Shown here piece after piece: positions 24,290-36,330 of a stretch of 64,000 nucleotides of DNA. Position numbers and translations under genes: made by a program. Under the pieces are notes generated by a model. The model saw only the letters and a program-made list of their open reading frames with translations. It was not told where the DNA came from and did no database searches. This DNA is from Epiperipatus broadwayi (taxonomy: Eukaryota > Onychophora > Udeonychophora > Euonychophora > Peripatidae), in the NCBI GenBank assembly GCA_028023455.1, contig JAQFVV010006476.1:684001-748000 (forward strand), in the 5' to 3' direction. Every line of letters begins with the position of its first letter. The first letter of the stretch is position 1.

Positions 24290-25090
24290 CAGCCAAGAGA
24301 TAAATTACAACTATTGGCTCTATTAAGATCTTCAACTATGCCATTCATGGCTTGTATTTGCTTTCATCTACATAGATCAATGACTTCTAAATTCTAAGAG
24401 CAGCAATTGTGGGTTGTCCTGAATTTGCTGATGAGACTTTAGTTATGTCTAAGAAGATTAAATTCAAGGATCAGAAAAAAGAAAAATTCTTTGGAATGTC
24501 AAAGAAATTCCATTTTTTAGCCATTGTTCTTCAATTGTATATTCTTGGTTGAACTTTCAAAAGGGAATTTTGACATGAAATTGTAAGATGAGTTATTGGT
24601 AAGTCTGATCTGCTTAACAGTTTTTATACATTTTCTTTGAGGCAACTTATCTTTTGCTAATTGGTAGAGAAATATATGAAAAAACAGGAAGTCACTATAA
24701 AGTAGACTTGAGTGTTCCAGTAATAATTCTCATACTAATATTTAATCAAATAACCAGAAGTCTAATGGGGAATTTTTTTTCCAAATAGAGGCATAATTTT
24801 CACTAGGTTAATATAGTAGCACAAGGAATCTGCCCATAAAGTACTGGCATCACCACTCCAGGAAGTGATAGCCTGCATTCTAAGAAAGTTGATTTATAAA
24901 AATTAATTTTGTTCTAAATTTTAGATAAATGACGAAGATAAGTTAGACTATGATCCAAGTCATACCTAAATAGCATAGAGTAGGATTGTGTTTCAGTCTA
25001 AGCAAAAGATTGCAAATCATCATGATAGATAAATTTCCTGCATTCTATTTTTGGAAGATCACTGATGAATATATTAAAAAAACCAGGTGA
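24290..25090 (-). mobile_element. Jockey-superfamily-like LINE fragment
   Basis: On the minus strand from 25090: FLIYSSVIFQK and a degenerate YADD-type box, CYLGMTWIIV (usual YLGVTLD), RTKLIFINQLS, YSENYASIW-like (usual YAAPVW) and a C-terminal IFLYQLAKDKLP. The order matches the polymerase C-terminal half of Jockey-like elements common in arthropods. Heavily mutated. Confidence 0.55.
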
Positions 25091-25092
25091 GA

Positions 25093-25499
25093 AAACTGAA
25101 CCCTATGGATTTAAGACTTGGCCATTTAACAAAAGAGCAATAGCAAGACATAAGACCATTCAACAATGTATGGAGAGATATATTGGAAATATTCTAAAAG
25201 GAATCGAAAATGAAATACTTGGATGAGAAAATAAACATGAGCCAGTGACAACAATGGAAGAATTAAAAGAATAAAATTGAACTGGGCTGGACATATTACT
25301 AGAAGAGACAATAATAGATGAACAAGTGAAGTTTTAAAATGAATATCAAGAGATTTTAAAAAATCTAAAAAGAGATCACATGTGGGGTGAGTAGATGATT
25401 TAAGAAAGTTCAGTGGTGTGATGAAGAGAAAAGTGGCCATGAATCAGAAGAACTGAAATAAATTTACATAAAGAATGGTTGAAAATGATGATAATGAAT
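25093..25499 (+). mobile_element. RTE-type LINE 3' fragment, diverged
   Basis: Reads YGFKTWPFNKRAIARHKTIQ then WAGHITRRDNNR in broken frames, ending in GATGATAATGA. More diverged than the other copies. The minus-strand frame at 25126-25440 is its antisense. Confidence 0.65.
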
Positions 25500-25746
25500 A
25501 CATGCAATCCTTTGCTTTTATATCATGGAATAACACCAGGAAATTTATTTCTCATTATAAATTATATAAATCCTTTATGGGTTAGAAAAATAACAGCTAA
25601 GAGAGAAAATATTTATCCCTTGGGTGATAAGACATGCATATTCTGAAGAATATTACTGTCAAATTTCAATTATGTGCTTATCAGAAATAACATTTTTAAA
25701 TTAGGCTGCATAAAATAATCTTACAGTAGATTTTTAAGAAAATTAT

Positions 25747-25955
25747 TATAAATATTATCCATATATATTGCTTATAATAACTTCTCTCATATATTTAAAA
25801 GGCAGAGGAAATTTGAGAAGCTCTAATGAAGACTGCTGGACAATCGAAACTGTCAGGAAAATATAGAAGTTTTACTACAAAAATTTTTTTGCATTAAAAT
25901 GTATATGAAAGACGTTATTATAAGCAATATATATGAATATATAAAGAAATGCAAA
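25747..25955. repeat. Foldback element, same family as 13.6 kb
   Basis: Ends ATATATTGCTTATAA and its complement; inside is CTAATGAAGACTGCTGGACA and TCGAAACTGTC. The left arm is partly deleted. Confidence 0.5.
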
Positions 25956-26107
25956 GAAAGTAAAGGAAAAAAATAAGAGTATATACTTCTAAATATTATC
26001 CCCTGAGATATAATTCCGGATTATACAAGTACAAGCTATAACAAAACTATTTGAATAAAAAAAAAATAGTTTAACATATTTCTTAATATTCAACTCAAGT
26101 GATATTA

Positions 26108-26229
26108 AACCACTAAACATCACAAGATCACAATCTCTTATGCTAGCACATAACTGTTATTAAACAGGTGAAACTCTCCATACAGTAGGGTGGCACTACT
26201 GTACTGTATGGAGAGTTTTGCCTGTTTAA
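26108..26229. mobile_element. Mini foldback of the ~450-bp family, 13-bp TSD
   Basis: A 122-bp insert between TCAAGTGATATTA copies (26095-26107 and 26230-26242). It contains only unit ends: ACTAAACATCACAAGATCAC through ATTAAACAGG, then a hairpin in which CTCTCCATACAGTA pairs with its mirror image. No ribozyme. It is the smallest insertion in the window with clean duplications. Confidence 0.7.
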
Positions 26230-26485
26230 TCAAGTGATATTACTATCATAACAAAGAAATGAAATAATTAGAATTCTAAAAGACATTCTACATAATATAC
26301 AAATGAAATAAGCTGATAATATATGACTAAATTGCAAAAAAGTAATATATTTGTCTTCATGGATAAACTGTCTAAAAATGTAAATGGTTATTATAAAATT
26401 ATGAAACCATCTGCTAATAATGCTGTGACTCTCCCCACACACCATTGTCATTACTATTCAGTATTGGTTCATATGATCAAAGAAT

Positions 26486-27844
26486 AATTATAACTTTTAT
26501 TAAACGCACATTATTATATTAAGTAATATTTACTAAGGCTGTAACCTTATGAATAAGCGTTTGAAAAATTCGAAGGTAGGGACCTCTACAGGTCTTAGCC
26601 ACAAGCTTACGCTCAGAAGAAAAGAGGGAAACCTTCTTTACTTCAACCTACTTTTATATATGAATAGGTGAAGCTGAAGTGGTTAGATCTAAGAGTGTGA
26701 AGCTATTCAATACTTCACTAATTAAGTCCACAATTCTTATTATACATTAATACTGGCGAAATTGTACGATTTACAACGAGTCAATGGAAAGATCTTATAG
26801 TAAAAAATCTATTACGATAATTTAAAGTTGTAATTATAAATTTTATTAAACGCACATTATTATATTAAGTAATATTTACTAAGGCTGCAACCTTATGAAT
26901 AAGCGTCTGAAAAATTCGAAGGTAGGGACTTCTACAAGTCTTAGCCACAAGCTTACGATCAGAAGAAAAGAGCGAAACCTTCTTTACTTCAACCTACTTT
27001 TATATATGAATAGGTGAAGCTGAAGTGGTTAGATCTCAGAGTAAAGAAGGTTTCCCTCTTTTCTTCTGAGCATAAGCTTGTGGCTAAGACCTGTAGAGGT
27101 CCCTACCTTCGAATTTTTCAGACGCTTATTCATAAGGTTACAGCCTTAGTAAATATTACTCAATATAATAATGTGCGTTTAATAAAATTTATAATTACAA
27201 CTTTAAATTATCGTAATAGATTTCTTACTATAAGATCTTTCCATTGACTCGTTGTAAATCGTAAGATTTCACGAGTATTAATGTATAATAAGAATTGTGG
27301 ACTTAATTAGTGAAGTATTGAATAGCTTCATACTCTTAGATCTAACCACTTCAGCTTCACCTATTCATATATAAAAGTAGGTTGAAGTAAAGAAGGTTTC
27401 CCTCTTTTCTTCTGAGCATAAGCTTGTGGCTAAGACCTGTAGAGGTCCCTACCTTCAAATTTTTCAGATGCTTATTCATAAGGTTACAGCCTTAGTAAAT
27501 ATTACTTAATATAATAATGTGCGTTTAATAAAATTTATAATTACAACTTTAAATTATCGTAATAGATTTCTTACTATAAGATCTTTCCATTGACTCGTTG
27601 TAAATCGTAAGATTTCGCGAGTATTAATGTATAATAAGAATTGTGGACTTAATTAGTGAAGTATTGAATAGCTTCACACTCTTAGATCTAACCACTTCAG
27701 CTTCACCTATTCATATATAAAAGTAGGTTGAAGTAAAGAAGGTTTCCCTCTTTTCTTCTGAGCGTAAGCTTGTGGCTAAGACCTGTAGAGGTCCCTACCT
27801 TCGAATTTTTCAGACACTTATTCATAAGGTTACAGCCTTAGTAA
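26486..27844. mobile_element. Head-to-head array of 346-bp units, 15-bp TSD
   Basis: A 1359-bp insert between ATATGATCAAAGAAT copies (26471-26485 and 27845-27859). Two minus-oriented units lie left of about 27036 and roughly two and a half plus-oriented units right of it; equivalent points are exactly 346 bp apart (26631/26977; 27041/27387/27733). The junction at about 27030-27041 shares a few bases (AGATCT, AGAG). Each unit has a TATATAAAAG box followed by GTAGGTTGAAGTAAAG. Units are almost identical, so the array is young. No protein frame. Confidence 0.8.
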
Positions 27845-28502
27845 ATATGATCAAAGAATGTTTATTGGGAGTTATTGTAGGTAGCACTATTTAAACTGAT
27901 TTATCGTTATTTTTACTATAACTTCAAGAAAAAAAAAAGATAAAAGGACAACTGTATACTAGACATAAGTTTTATACTAACTACGTAAACCAATATATGA
28001 TCCACAAATTCTTCCACATATAAAACACATGGTTCATTTACTCTGTTTATTTGATATTAGTAATCCTGTTTTTTAACTTTTTCTCCAGCAAAGTTTTCTT
28101 TATGGAAGACTTTAACATCCTGTCTAATGTCTCTTCATTGTACTCCGTTGTCAGCCATATCTTCCTAAAGAAAATAATCACTATTGCGCTTTTAAAAGTG
28201 CTCAAGTTATTCATAAATTACATTTTTAGGGAAGCTTATAAAATTTCATTCATTTCACATATCCAATTTAGCGAGGATGTGATGTTATAAAAATAGATTA
28301 TAATATTACATCCAGAATGCTGAAAACATATTGATTGGTTTGATGATCTTATCCTCATACTTTTAGAATTTTACAGAGCGTACTTTAATGAAATTATTCT
28401 AATGCCTTTTACATCAATAAAATCCTCATTTCCAAATAATAAATTAGGTAAAATAACAGCTCTATATATACAATTCTGAGAAGAAAGACCATGGTGTTTC
28501 TT

Positions 28503-28712
28503 GATCTTCACAATTGAAATCTTCAACTGGATTCCAAGAGATTGCAAAAGACCCAGAAAGAAACCACATGTGAGTTGGATGGATGAAATAAGAAAGTGTG
28601 CAGGGGTGATGTGGAGAAGGGAAGCTAAAGATCAGAGAAAATGGATTAAACTTGAAGAGACCTTCATCCTGAAGTGGATTGATAATGGTTGATGATGATG
28701 ATGATATACAAT
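28503..28712 (+). mobile_element. RTE-type LINE 3' terminal fragment
   Basis: Last ~210 bp of the family: IEIFNWIPRDCKRPRKKPHV, then WMDEIRKCAGVMWRREAKDQ, ending in a GATGATGATGATGA run at 28691-28706. It looks young; the tail is intact. Confidence 0.8.
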
Positions 28713-28859
28713 TAATTTAGCTGCAGTAGTTACATCAATGTATGAGATGCGCTTTTAATTTATCAGAAGCAGCATATTGGATCAATACTGCAGCTCAACC
28801 TTAATGTCCACTTTCCTATTTAAAAAAAGAGTACCAGTTTTCAAATTGGCTCACATTAT

Positions 28860-28975
28860 CAAGCTAACTATTCTTATAGTAGTGCCAGCAATTGCAAGCC
28901 TATTGCATGGAGGGTTTGCTACTGCTATTAACACGCTGTGTAAGCATATGAAATGGTAATCATGTGAATCATTTA
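28860..28975. repeat. Eroded remnant of the ~450-bp retrozyme family
   Basis: TAGTAGTGCCAGCAATTGCA and CATGGAGGGTTTGC resemble the two arms of the mini foldback; the end TAAGCATATGAAATGGTAAT and CATGTGA matches the family's unit end. Heavily mutated. Confidence 0.4.
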
Positions 28976-30399
28976 AGTTAAAAATTGCTGAAGATTTTTC
29001 TTCCATCACCGGCGAATAAAGGACTTAAGTTTTTTCAACATTTATAACTAAGTCAAAGATCCTTATCTGTTCAAAACATATATACATTCTACAGATCGCT
29101 TTTCGAAGTGGCAAGAATTGCATAATTATTAGCATATTATAAATCTAGATGCCAAGAAAATAAAGTTATTGTCTTGTTTTTTTTTTTGTCTTTTAATCTA
29201 TTCAAATCAAAATTCCACTACCAAAGCTGTAATGCATTTTAATTCCTGATTCATAAAGTCACTATAAACAGTTCCAAAAACCACGATCATGAAAAACCAA
29301 ACAAAGTCCAAACTAGTACATATTGTCTAACACATTTTTACTTCAAATTCTATAGATTTCCCACTTGTAGTAACCTGCTATTAAGTTATGTAGAAGATAT
29401 ATAATGTGAATAAACTCTGATTGCTTCAAATGCCTCGGCCAAATCAATAAAAAAACAATATATAAATCACTTCTTGGTTCTCAACATGCCTTTTCTATTT
29501 GCCTGACAACAGATATCAAGTTGATACACCCCCCACCCCCACCAATCTGGATTGTACCACAATTGTCATTTTTAAATAAAGAATAAATTCCATAAATTAA
29601 TAATCCTAAAGACGTTTACTCAGTGAAATAAAACAATCAGTAAACAATTCAAATGTTTTACTTTAATAAGTTTAGTATACCTTTTATTTTCTACTGCTGC
29701 GAATGGCAAACTTCTTTCTTGAAAAACTTCAGAATTTTCACACATTATCAAACCACCTAGTTTAGTTTCACAGTTTCCTAAAAATGAAACGTTTATTAAT
29801 GGTAAAACAAATGTTTAGAATATTTTAATTTTATATTACACATTTCATTATTTCATGTTCATCTTATTTACGATTTAGAATTAAAAATATGTATTAACAA
29901 TAAAATGATTGACTGATAGTATTGATTAACAATGAATTAACATTTAAAAATGTATGTACCAACACACATTGGATGGATGGGTTAGTTATATGAAAATGAA
30001 ATCCCAAATGAAAAGATTTTCAACTTTAATCAAGCTCATTACAGCATGAAACCATTCATGATAAAATGACTATAAATAAATCATTTCACCAATCAGACTA
30101 AATATTAGATATTATTCTTATTACTAGTATGAGAGAAATAGTACTGATAAAATTAGTAAAGTTTAGATGACTATATTATAGAAATAACTACACACACACA
30201 TATATACTGCATGTAAATTAAAAGGTTTACAAAGTTGCATTCAACTAATATTTTAAAACAAACATCAAAAGTTGGATAATAAATTGACTCATTTTCTTTG
30301 ATATAAATAAGTAAAAATATTAATCTGAATTGAACTAAAATATTTGTTTTCAGTGTAGATATAAAACTTATTTTGTTTTGAATACATAATTCGTTAAAA

Positions 30400-31270
30400 T
30401 TAGAATGAATTTGAACTCAGACTTTCAAGCTCCCTATATCTATTTACTCCATTTTATACAACCGATACACATGACCACATACATGTGAAAAAGATGATTT
30501 CCAATATACATATTTTATGCTGAACCAGCACTCACCAGTCGGTCCAAATCATCATTTCCCACACACACATATATAATCAGTGCTCAGTTTATATTAAGTT
30601 AGCAAATCATAAAACTTTAATGAATAGGATTTCACTCTCCAATTCTTCAGCCATCCATATCATTGATAATCTTATGATAGAATGCTCAAAGCCGTTGTTG
30701 ACGTCAATATTTACTTTAAGTCACTCTTGACCCCTCATGTATAGGACCTTAATATGTCCATTTAAATACCGAGAAGAAGGTTGGGCAGATTACAGGCTGA
30801 ATATGTAATATTTAATTACAAGTATATTGTCTTTATTAAATGTAATCAGAAGGAATTTGAACTGAGACTTTCAAAGTCCTTACATCTATTCATTCCATGT
30901 TATACAACCGATGCACATGACCACATATAAGAGAAAAAAATAAATGATCTCCAATATATGTATTTCGAGCTGAACCAGCACTCATCAGTTGATTCAAATC
31001 TTCACCTTTCACACACACATATATATATTCAGCGCTCAGTTTATATTAAGATAGAAAATCTTCAACTTTAATGAAAAGGATTCAATTTTCTCCACATCCA
31101 ACTCTTCAGTCATCTATATTATTGAAAATCTGTTATTATGCTCACAGCCCTTGTTGATGCCAATATTATTGTCATACCCATGTTGATTTTAAGTCACTCT
31201 GACCCCTCACATATAAGACTTTAATATGTCAATTAAATACACAGAAGAGGGATGGGCACAATACAGGCTG
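30400..31270 (-). repeat. Two tandem copies of a ~435-bp dispersed repeat
   Basis: Units at about 30400-30836 and 30838-31270 share CTTTCAAG, GATACACATGACCACATA, CTGAACCAGCACTCA, CACACACATATATA and CACTCTTGACCCCTCA-type passages. On the minus strand the start resembles a tRNA-related head (GTGTATCGGTTG and, about 50 bases on, GAGTTCAAATTC like a box B), so it may be a SINE-type family. Confidence 0.55.
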
Positions 31271-31273
31271 AAT

Positions 31274-31380
31274 AAAAGCCACAAGTTAAAAACTATTCTG
31301 AGAATATTGCATGAGTAGTTCTTGCATCCATTGATTCCCATGGTTTGCACTGGGTAGTATTACTGTATGAAGAGTTTGTC
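31274..31380 (+). repeat. Fragment of the ~450-bp retrozyme family beside the PLE
   Basis: Reads AAAGCCACAAG, TGCATGAGTAG, GCATCCATTGATT and CTGTATGAAGAGTTTG, the ribozyme 3' half to the unit start, on the plus strand. GAAAC is mutated to AAAAC and GTC to TTC. It abuts the end of the inverted PLE copy at 31380. Confidence 0.5.
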
Positions 31381-32150
31381 ACTTCTAAAATCTAGACTAC
31401 TTCGAAAATCTAACAATTAAATTAGTTAAATTGAACATATTTTCACTAATAAATTTCTTTAAAACCAATAAGTTAAATTTTAAAACAAAATCATACATAA
31501 GAAAAAAATCCAATTTTTTATCTAATCTAACATTGTAGGAAATTTCAAAAAAATATTATAAAACCTACAATTCTTAAGGAAATTGACTTGAGCCTTTAAA
31601 GACTATTTTATGAAACAAATCAAGTAATCCCTAATTAGTACAATAAAATTTTTATTCAACATTAACTGCCACATATTAAAATAAAGCAACTACTATAACT
31701 AAAACAAAATAAAAATCTTAAATAACTACCAATGTACTGATATATATATATAAAACACTATAAAACATAAATAACTGAATATCACCAAAAATCATATAAA
31801 CTCTATTTAAAATTATAAATAGCCAAATATCCCAAATAGAAAATTAAATGCAGCTTAAAGCTATACTAATAATTATAAATAAAATAGAAAATCATATAAC
31901 ATTATAAAACTAGCAAAAAGTAAAATTTTACTAAAATTTCCTCACGACTACAATTTCATCTACTAACAAATAAATTTTCTTAAGTAGAATTAAACAAAAC
32001 AGAAACATATAAAAAGAAAACAAAATTGTTTTCCCATAATCCACTTCAAAAACCAATCACCTTTTAACATCAAAAAATGTTTTCATGAGATTGATGGTCT
32101 CAGATTCAAGATTTATCACCAGTGTTTTTTTGCAAAAAGTAAATTTTCTT
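31380..32150 (-). mobile_element. 5'-truncated inverted copy of the Penelope-like element
   Basis: Read on the minus strand from 32150, this starts in the same 3' coding tail as the plus copy at 37800-37880 (a shared stretch reads TGATAAATCTTGAATCT), passes through a matching 3' non-coding region, and then continues from about 31590 to 31380 into sequence matching the plus copy's 5' region at 33230-33420 (shared TTTATTAGTGAAAATATGTT). The 3' end of one copy thus runs into a copy of the 5' end, like the pseudo-LTRs of Penelope-like elements. It sits head to head with the main copy. Confidence 0.75.
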
Positions 32151-32164
32151 AAGAATTGTAGGCT

Positions 32165-33225
32165 TTAGTTTGTGCCGTCGAAAGTGTTCTGTTCGCAACA
32201 GCACCTGGTTCGACGGTTGCAAAATAAACCTAGTGAAAGTGTTACAGGTCATCTACTATTGGAGCAGGGATGAGCTCACAATGGCATGTGTGGCCACAGA
32301 ATTGAACTTGTCCAAAAGTGTGGTTATCAAGTGGACACAAGCCATTTGGGAGCTATGTCACAAAAGCCTCATTTCTCATCCATGCCACTTGGTCTGTGGT
32401 CCCAGCATGATCACAGAAATGGACGAAACGCTTTTCCGCTGACGCAAGAACCACCAGGGTAGGGTTCTCCCACAGCAGTGGGTTTTCGGTGGTATGTGCT
32501 GTGAGACGGGTGAATGTTTTGCGACGACTGTCCCCTCCTCATCTGCCGACATACTGCTGCAGTACATACACAACAACATCCAACCTGGCTCAAGTATCTA
32601 TTCCAACTTCTGGAAGGGGTACCAAAGTTCCGATTTGGGGGCTGCAGGATTTAACCATCTCAGAGTGAACCACAGATACAGTGGCATGCACACCCAGAAT
32701 ATTGAATGTCTTTGGGGCAGTCTAAAATGGCGGAAAAAGCGAATACGCGGCACACCGAAAACTGGGATCGATACCTACCTGACAGAGTTAATGTGGTGGC
32801 AGCTAAAAAAGGACCAAGATCTGTTCTGTGCCATTCTAGAAGAGATGAGTCTGCAGCAGTGAGAAAAGTAGGAGTTGTTTTCATATTTTCTGATTTTATT
32901 TGTTGCTTTATTCTATTTGTTATTATGAAGCATATTGTTTAAAAAAAAAAAAAACTATATTTAAACCAATAAAATAAACATTAGCAAAAAAAAAAACTAA
33001 CACTTTTTACAAAGGAAAAAAAAATATTGCTCTTCTTTTCAAATATATTCAATTACTTAAAAAAAAAAAAAATTATAATAAAATAATGTAATTTTCAAAA
33101 AATCCTTTGTGTATTATTTATTTATTAAAATATTCAAGAAAATGTAACGGCCCGGTAATGTTATATCGATGTGTTTTGTTGTAGGAACAATGCCATCAAG
33201 AAGGATGGGTTGTCAAATGTTTCAG
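32165..33225 (+). mobile_element. Merlin transposon copy inserted in the PLE 5' region
   Basis: Holds a Merlin transposase frame (32170-32862) and a degenerate right end near 33180-33214 whose GCCATCAAG resembles the right terminal repeat of the 43.1-45.8 kb copy; the left terminal repeat is missing. PLE sequence breaks at about 32164 and resumes at about 33226 when compared with the inverted PLE copy to the left, so the transposon jumped into the PLE. A possible 8-9-bp target duplication is left GGCTTTAGT and right CGCTTTATC, diverged. Confidence 0.7.
32170..32862 (+). pseudogene. Merlin transposase, 5'-truncated, one in-frame TGA
   Basis: A single reading frame runs the whole length, interrupted only by TGA at 32440-32442. 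Before it: a Cys-rich start (CRRKCSVRN) and a helix-turn-helix-like segment (VATELNLSKSVVIKWTQ). Then MDETLFR, the TGA, and RKNHQGRVLPQQWVFGG. The second catalytic aspartate is changed to asparagine (IYSNFWKGY, codon AAC; the other copies have GAT or GAC). The third acid is kept (HTQNIECLW), and the C-terminus YLTELMWW matches the family. The N-terminus present in the 43.6-kb copy is absent. The stop plus D-to-N change makes this an inactive relic, yet it has no frameshift. Confidence 0.88.
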
Positions 33226-33536
33226 TACCGCTTTATCATATTTTTCCAAATTCTGTAAGGTTAGGTTAGATAAAAAATGGATCCTACATATGATTTTATT
33301 TTAAATTATTGATTTTAAATAAATTTATTAGTGAAAATATGTTTATCTAATTAATTAATAGATTTAAAACATTTTGAAGGACTGTAGATCTTCAAATTTC
33401 AATTTTTCTATTTTAAATTTATTTAGATCAAGATGTCAGTTTGTTTACAATAAAAAATATTAATAAGTTCAATTGGTTATTAAAAACGTTTGGGAAAAGG
33501 AATGTGGTTAATTAAAGAAATTTAATTATATAAGTA

Positions 33537-34020
33537 TTATAATAAAAGACCTGATGTTTCATCTGTTTTAAATTTGTCAAATTTTGTTTTAAATAATTCT
33601 GACTTAACAATTTTAAATAAAGGCCTTTCCTTTGTTTCCTTTAGCAGTAGGAATGTGGTAATTGATTTTACTTCTGCTATTGAATGTTGTGGAAATATTT
33701 CAGATAATACTAGTAATAAAATATCTTTACAGGTAATTTTGAGTAGGCAATTACTTGACAGGGAAAAATTTGGTTTTGCCCCGAAACAAATAGATCTTAA
33801 AACAAGAGCAAAGATGAATAATGTTACCCTATTAAAAGAAGCAGAAGTGGCTGTTTTGCATTGTTGGATAATAGTGATTTTAAAAATAGTTTCTTTAGAG
33901 TTAAATAATGGGAAGTATTCCATTTTAAATTCTGATCATGGTAAGATAATAAAATCTAAGCTAATTAAAATTATGAAAATTATGGAAAATAAAAAAAAAC
34001 TTTTGATAGAACTACTTATT
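33537..34020 (+). pseudogene. PLE N-terminal domain fragment
   Basis: An open frame of about 160 residues. Near its start is VLNLSNFVLNNSDLTILNKG followed by LSFV, the conserved opening of GIY-YIG-bearing PLE proteins (NLS, a spacer, then a KGL-type turn), which lies ahead of the reverse transcriptase domain. The rest, Lys/Ile-rich with NGKYSILNSDHGK, is less clear but could be the segment leading to the polymerase. The frame ends at a stop at 34021, and recognisable polymerase starts again only at about 35780, so the protein is disrupted. Recognition rests on the motif from memory, not an alignment. Confidence 0.65.
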
Positions 34021-34699
34021 TAGTTGTTATCCTAGTGATTATTTGCTACCTAAAGTTTTCTTTAATCCAAAGTCTCAAATAGATAATTTTCCTTTAACGG
34101 CTTGAATGTCCACTGCGTGGCAGTCATGCATCTTTCAGGATTGGTTGAAAAGTTTGTTTTCTTTTTTAAATTACGTAAAAACTATTATGACGTCAACAGA
34201 AATATGGGCATTCGATCCGTCTTTAAAATGTGTTTTTAATGCCATCTTTTTGATTGAAATCGGAAAAAATTTGAATTTTTTATGAATTTTTTTTTAAAAA
34301 GGCGGATTTAATTTTTTTTCTATTTTGGACAATTTTCTACTTTACATGAAGTAATAAAGGCAGAAAATTGTAATCAGCCTGATTATATAGTGAAAATGGA
34401 TTAAAAACATGCAGATCATTTGCGTTCAAGGCCTGTAATGGGATGCGAATGTAATCGCAGAATATGTAAATCGTAAGTAGATTTTTTATATTTTTTTAAT
34501 AATTTAAATTTATTAATAAATTTATTTATAGGATTTATTAATATGCATCTATATTGGTTTGTGTGTGTGTAGTATATAAATTATAAATAATATAATATTA
34601 AAATCATTTATGCTCTTTATTATACGATATATAAATTATTATTCATATGTACAGTAATTTTGTGTCTTTGATATTATAATTTATTATGTTTATATGGCG

Positions 34700-34855
34700 T
34701 GTAATGATTTACATATATAAAGCAGTGCAATGTAAATTTTAAAATCTGATAATCAAATGTACAGAAAGGTTGTATTACAAGTAATGATTTACATATATAG
34801 AGCAGTGCAATGTAAATTTTAAAAACATAATCAAATGTACAGAAAGGTTGCAGTT
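34700..34855. repeat. ~80-bp direct duplication inside the PLE gap region
   Basis: GTAATGATTTACATATATAA then GCAGTGCAATGTAAATTTTA and AATCAAATGTACAGAAAGGT occur at 34703-34773 and 34782-34850. It lies between the PLE N-terminal and polymerase remnants. Confidence 0.6.
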
Positions 34856-35779
34856 GATAAAGCATTCACAAAATTTACTGGGCATAGTACCATGTGAAAA
34901 TATAAACACTTAAAACCAATAAGAGAGATTTCAAATGATGTCTGTGTAGTAGTAGCCACAATGGTTTATGCATATACCACATGGAATTGTATGCAGACAA
35001 AGAATCATTCTGATTCTTGCCTATGCCTTGATACTCATGCTGTGGAGTCAGTAGTTTTGCCACATCTTGCATCACATTATTTTCAAGTCTATAGCTAGCA
35101 AATGAGCTATATGCAAATAAATTATATCTTTGTGGGACAATAAATATAACAAGATAGCATCACTGGTGTGCATAAAGAATATAAACATCACTGATGTACA
35201 CAAAAAATATAAAATGAAGAGATGAAACTCATTTTATCAGTGATACAGACAGTAGCCTACAATTTCTAGTTTTAGATAGACAAGAAGCCAATTGCTATGA
35301 TGACAAATGCATATCTATCTTCTGGAAATGATTTGTTTTGTATCTTTTATTAGGATGAATCTTTTTCTTATAGACGCCTTTGAGATTTGGTAACTTTTGG
35401 GGTACAAGATAAAAATGAAGAATTCTTATGCGACTTGTTTTGGAGATTCTGAAGCTATGGATTATCTCAGGTAAGAAGTATTATATATGGTTTGAAAGAT
35501 AATTTTGTGAGGAATACAAAGAAATTATCACTGAAGATGTAATTTAAACTTAGTTAATGATAAATTAGAAATTATGAACAAACAATAAAGTAATAATTGT
35601 CAGATGTTGAAATTTCTTTTTATTCCTTATTTTTTAAATGATTATCATTATTTGTCTTAGACTTACTGTTTCCTTTGTTTTTCTAGTTTCTATTAATGTA
35701 AATTTTTTTGCTCTAACATTAAAACTGAAATTATTGTGAAAATTGTGTCTCAGGTCAATTTTTTTAAAAATTCAATATG

Positions 35780-36330
35780 GCACCTGGAGAATTAACCAGT
35801 TAAGGTGTATTTTTGACTTTACAGGAGAGATTTGATAAAATTTCAAAATTTCTTGTAAGATTTTTTTAAGAATTATTATATATAATTTAGGTCAATTTTA
35901 TATCTCTCCTTCTTTTGAGGCTTTTGATAAAATAAATGGATTTGTTTTAAAAAATATTTTTGGTATTTTACATTTTGAAAATATGTACCAATCAGTTGAT
36001 AAAATGATCAGTTGATAAAATAAAAAGTATTAATGCATTTCTTCCTATTCTAAAGAAACATGAATATATTTCTGCAGATAGGATTAAGATTATTCAAGAT
36101 TTGCTATTATTATAAGAAGATAATAATAATGTGTTTTATAAGATTAAAGAGGAATGGGTTATTGGTTAGTTATTTCTCCTTTAATGTGCTGTCTAAAATG
36201 ATTTTCTGAAGAGTAGTGTTTTCTTCATTTTTTTTGTTCCTTTAAAATTATTTGTTCGGCATGTATTATTTGTTTATTATCCAGAAAGTTAAACTGAAGG
36301 AGATTTTTTTTGATAAATGAAATGCTTTTG
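35780..36330 (+). pseudogene. PLE reverse transcriptase remnant
   Basis: Scattered frames match PLE polymerase. INAFLPILKKHEYISADRIK at about 36030-36090 is the segment before the catalytic core. Around 36150 WVIG.LFSLMCC fits the usual 'AIGSPLSP' motif, and 36240-36280 KLFVRHV fits the strand ending in the catalytic aspartates, which are not preserved. Stops and frameshifts abound. The frame stops at AATGCTTTTG (36321-36330), where a foldback element is inserted, and resumes after the second copy of that decamer at 37113. Confidence 0.6.

Noticed and set aside
26486-27844. 346-bp array as a hammerhead carrier
   Set aside because: CTGAGCGT replaces CUGANGA and AAGACC replaces GAAAC; stem II and a GTC-ending stem resemble the motif but the core is not there. 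Reported as an array only.
26486-27844. CRISPR-like array
   Set aside because: Units are contiguous 346-bp copies in both orientations, without spacers, in a eukaryotic genome.
32494-32942. Alternative overlapping frames on both strands at 32.4-32.9 kb
   Set aside because: Shadows of the single Merlin transposase frame, which continues in phase across the TGA.
34380-35470. Possible host exons (CECNRRICKS before a donor at 34470; FGDSEAMDYLR before a donor at 35470)
   Set aside because: Short, without matching acceptors or a recognisable domain, and lying within a decayed retroelement.
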